Below, piece by piece: positions 63,355 to 64,000 of a DNA stretch of 64,000 nt. Origin of the DNA: Mycobacterium saskatchewanense (lineage in GTDB: Bacteria > Actinomycetota > Actinomycetes > Mycobacteriales > Mycobacteriaceae); assembly GCF_010729105.1 (NCBI RefSeq), contig NZ_AP022573.1, positions 5,704,001 to 5,768,000 on the forward strand, given 5' to 3'. The position numbers were made by a program, and so were the translations under genes. Below the pieces are notes generated by a model. The model had not been told where the DNA came from, searched no databases, and saw nothing but the letters and a program-made list of their open reading frames with translations. The stretch's first letter is position 1. Each line of letters opens with the position of its first letter.

Positions 63355-64000
63355 GTGACCGAGAGCCCGTACCTAGTCGGATTGCGGCTGGCCGGCAAGA
63401 AGGTCGTCGTGGTCGGTGGGGGAAACGTCGCGCAGCGCCGCCTGCCCCTGCTCATCGCCAGCGGCGCCGACGTCCACGTCATCTCCCGCAGCGCCACCCC
63501 GGCCGTCGAGGCGATGACCGGAATCACGTTGGCGCTGCGCGAATACCGCGACGGCGACCTGCAGGGGGCCTGGTATGCGATCGCCGCCACCAATGACCCG
63601 CAGGTGAACGCGGCGGTGGTCGACGAGGCCGAACGGCGTCACTTGTTCTGCGTGCGCGCCGACATCGCGGTCGAGGGCACTGCGGTCACTCCGGCCTCGT
63701 TCGGCTACGCCGGATTGTCGGTCGGGGTGCTGGCCGGCGGCGATCACCGCCGCTCCGCGGCAATCCGGTCGGCGATCCGTGAGGCGTTGCAGACCGGTCT
63801 GATCACCCCGGACAACCCGGATAGCCCGGTGGCATCCGACGTCGTGCGCGGTGGGGTGGCGCTGGTGGGCGGCGGACCGGGCGACCCCGAGCTGATCACC
63901 GTGCGGGGCCGTCGGCTGCTCGCCCACGCCGACGTGGTCGTCGCGGACCGGCTGGCACCACCCGATCTGCTCGCCGAGCTGCCGCCTCACGTCGAGGTCA
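63355..64000 (+). CDS. cysG: Siroheme synthase / uroporphyrinogen-III methyltransferase (5' part)
   Basis: Incomplete: 215 codons from GTG 63355 to the window edge. The N-terminal CysG-B-type domain binds NAD (KVVVVGGGNVAQRRLPLL near residue 16) and carries VDEAERRHLFCVRADIA, for precorrin-2 dehydrogenation and ferrochelation. The methyltransferase domain begins at GGVALVGGGPGDPELITVRG near residue 165, the SAM-binding start of SUMT enzymes, and LAHADVVVADRLAPPDLL continues it. It feeds siroheme and cobalamin; the location beside cobO-cobB fits. Matches the Rv2847c position. Confidence 0.93.
   Translation, partial: MTESPYLVGLRLAGKKVVVVGGGNVAQRRLPLLIASGADVHVISRSATPAVEAMTGITLALREYRDGDLQGAWYAIAATNDPQVNAAVVDEAERRHLFCVRADIAVEGTAVTPASFGYAGLSVGVLAGGDHRRSAAIRSAIREALQTGLITPDNPDSPVASDVVRGGVALVGGGPGDPELITVRGRRLLAHADVVVADRLAPPDLLAELPPHVEV

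Overview
The window is chromosomal DNA of a mycobacterium. It has uniformly high GC, many GTG/TTG starts, two PPE proteins, mycothione reductase, Rip1, an MPT53-like and an MPT63-like secreted protein. Its gene order follows the Mycobacterium tuberculosis Rv2888c-Rv2847c block in reverse orientation (synteny from memory). It is not an M. tuberculosis complex genome: a complete [NiFe]-hydrogenase locus is present, and the MPT70/DipZ/MPT83 and RelFG genes known from that interval are absent. A slow-growing non-tuberculous species is the best guess, because PPE-SVP proteins are typical of slow growers. The species cannot be named from the sequence.

Layout. 1-6,070: end of an amidase gene, its convergent MarR regulator, and an accessory stretch (ChaB-like, DUF2795, an SDR missing its catalytic core, MPT63-like, acyltransferase, orphan winged-helix regulator, CsbD-like). 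6,069-16,130: conserved housekeeping run pyrH-frr-cdsA-rlmN, MPT53/CcdA-like redox pair, dxr-rip1-ispG and a GNAT. 16,160-22,020: accessory island of a LuxR-type ATPase regulator divergent from a ThDP decarboxylase and a bicupin. 22,150-32,030: penicillin-binding lipoprotein, DUF1707 protein, methionine aminopeptidase, cobQ, and a glutamine synthetase/amidotransferase/aldehyde dehydrogenase/SDR operon. 32,040-35,820: two PPE genes around a decayed aromatic ammonia-lyase. 35,820-54,970: hydrogenase and nickel locus. 54,975-64,000: mtr, hydrolase, mqo, GNAT, chelatase-like protein, cobO, cobB and the start of cysG.

The main system is the hydrogenase locus. About twenty minus-strand genes read nicT-hypA-hypB-hhyS-hhyL-hhyE-DUF5947-DUF6084-unknown-DUF6893-M52 protease-hypC-hypF-SIS/HypC fusion-SIS-hypE-hypC-hypD-DUF6390-phosphodiesterase, with a Fur-family regulator divergent from nicT. 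The subunits look like the actinobacterial group 1h (Hhy) enzyme, which in relatives scavenges atmospheric H2. NicT would bring in nickel, HypA-F and the protease would build the NiFe(CN)2CO centre, and HhyE is a candidate electron-transfer partner. Several conserved members (DUF5947, DUF6084, the 443-residue protein, DUF6893, the two SIS proteins) have no assigned role.

The most notable new signal is a 17-bp palindrome of form WTGCRA-N5-TYGCAR. It occurs at the nicT/fur intergenic region, between hypB and hhyS, and as a tandem pair beyond the far end of the locus facing a PPE gene. It resembles the Nur (nickel-sensing Fur) box as I remember it from Streptomyces and suggests a nickel regulon that includes a PPE gene. 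MIRU-like tandem repeats sit on the 3' ends of rlmN, hhyL and hypE; the two hydrogenase repeats are related to each other.
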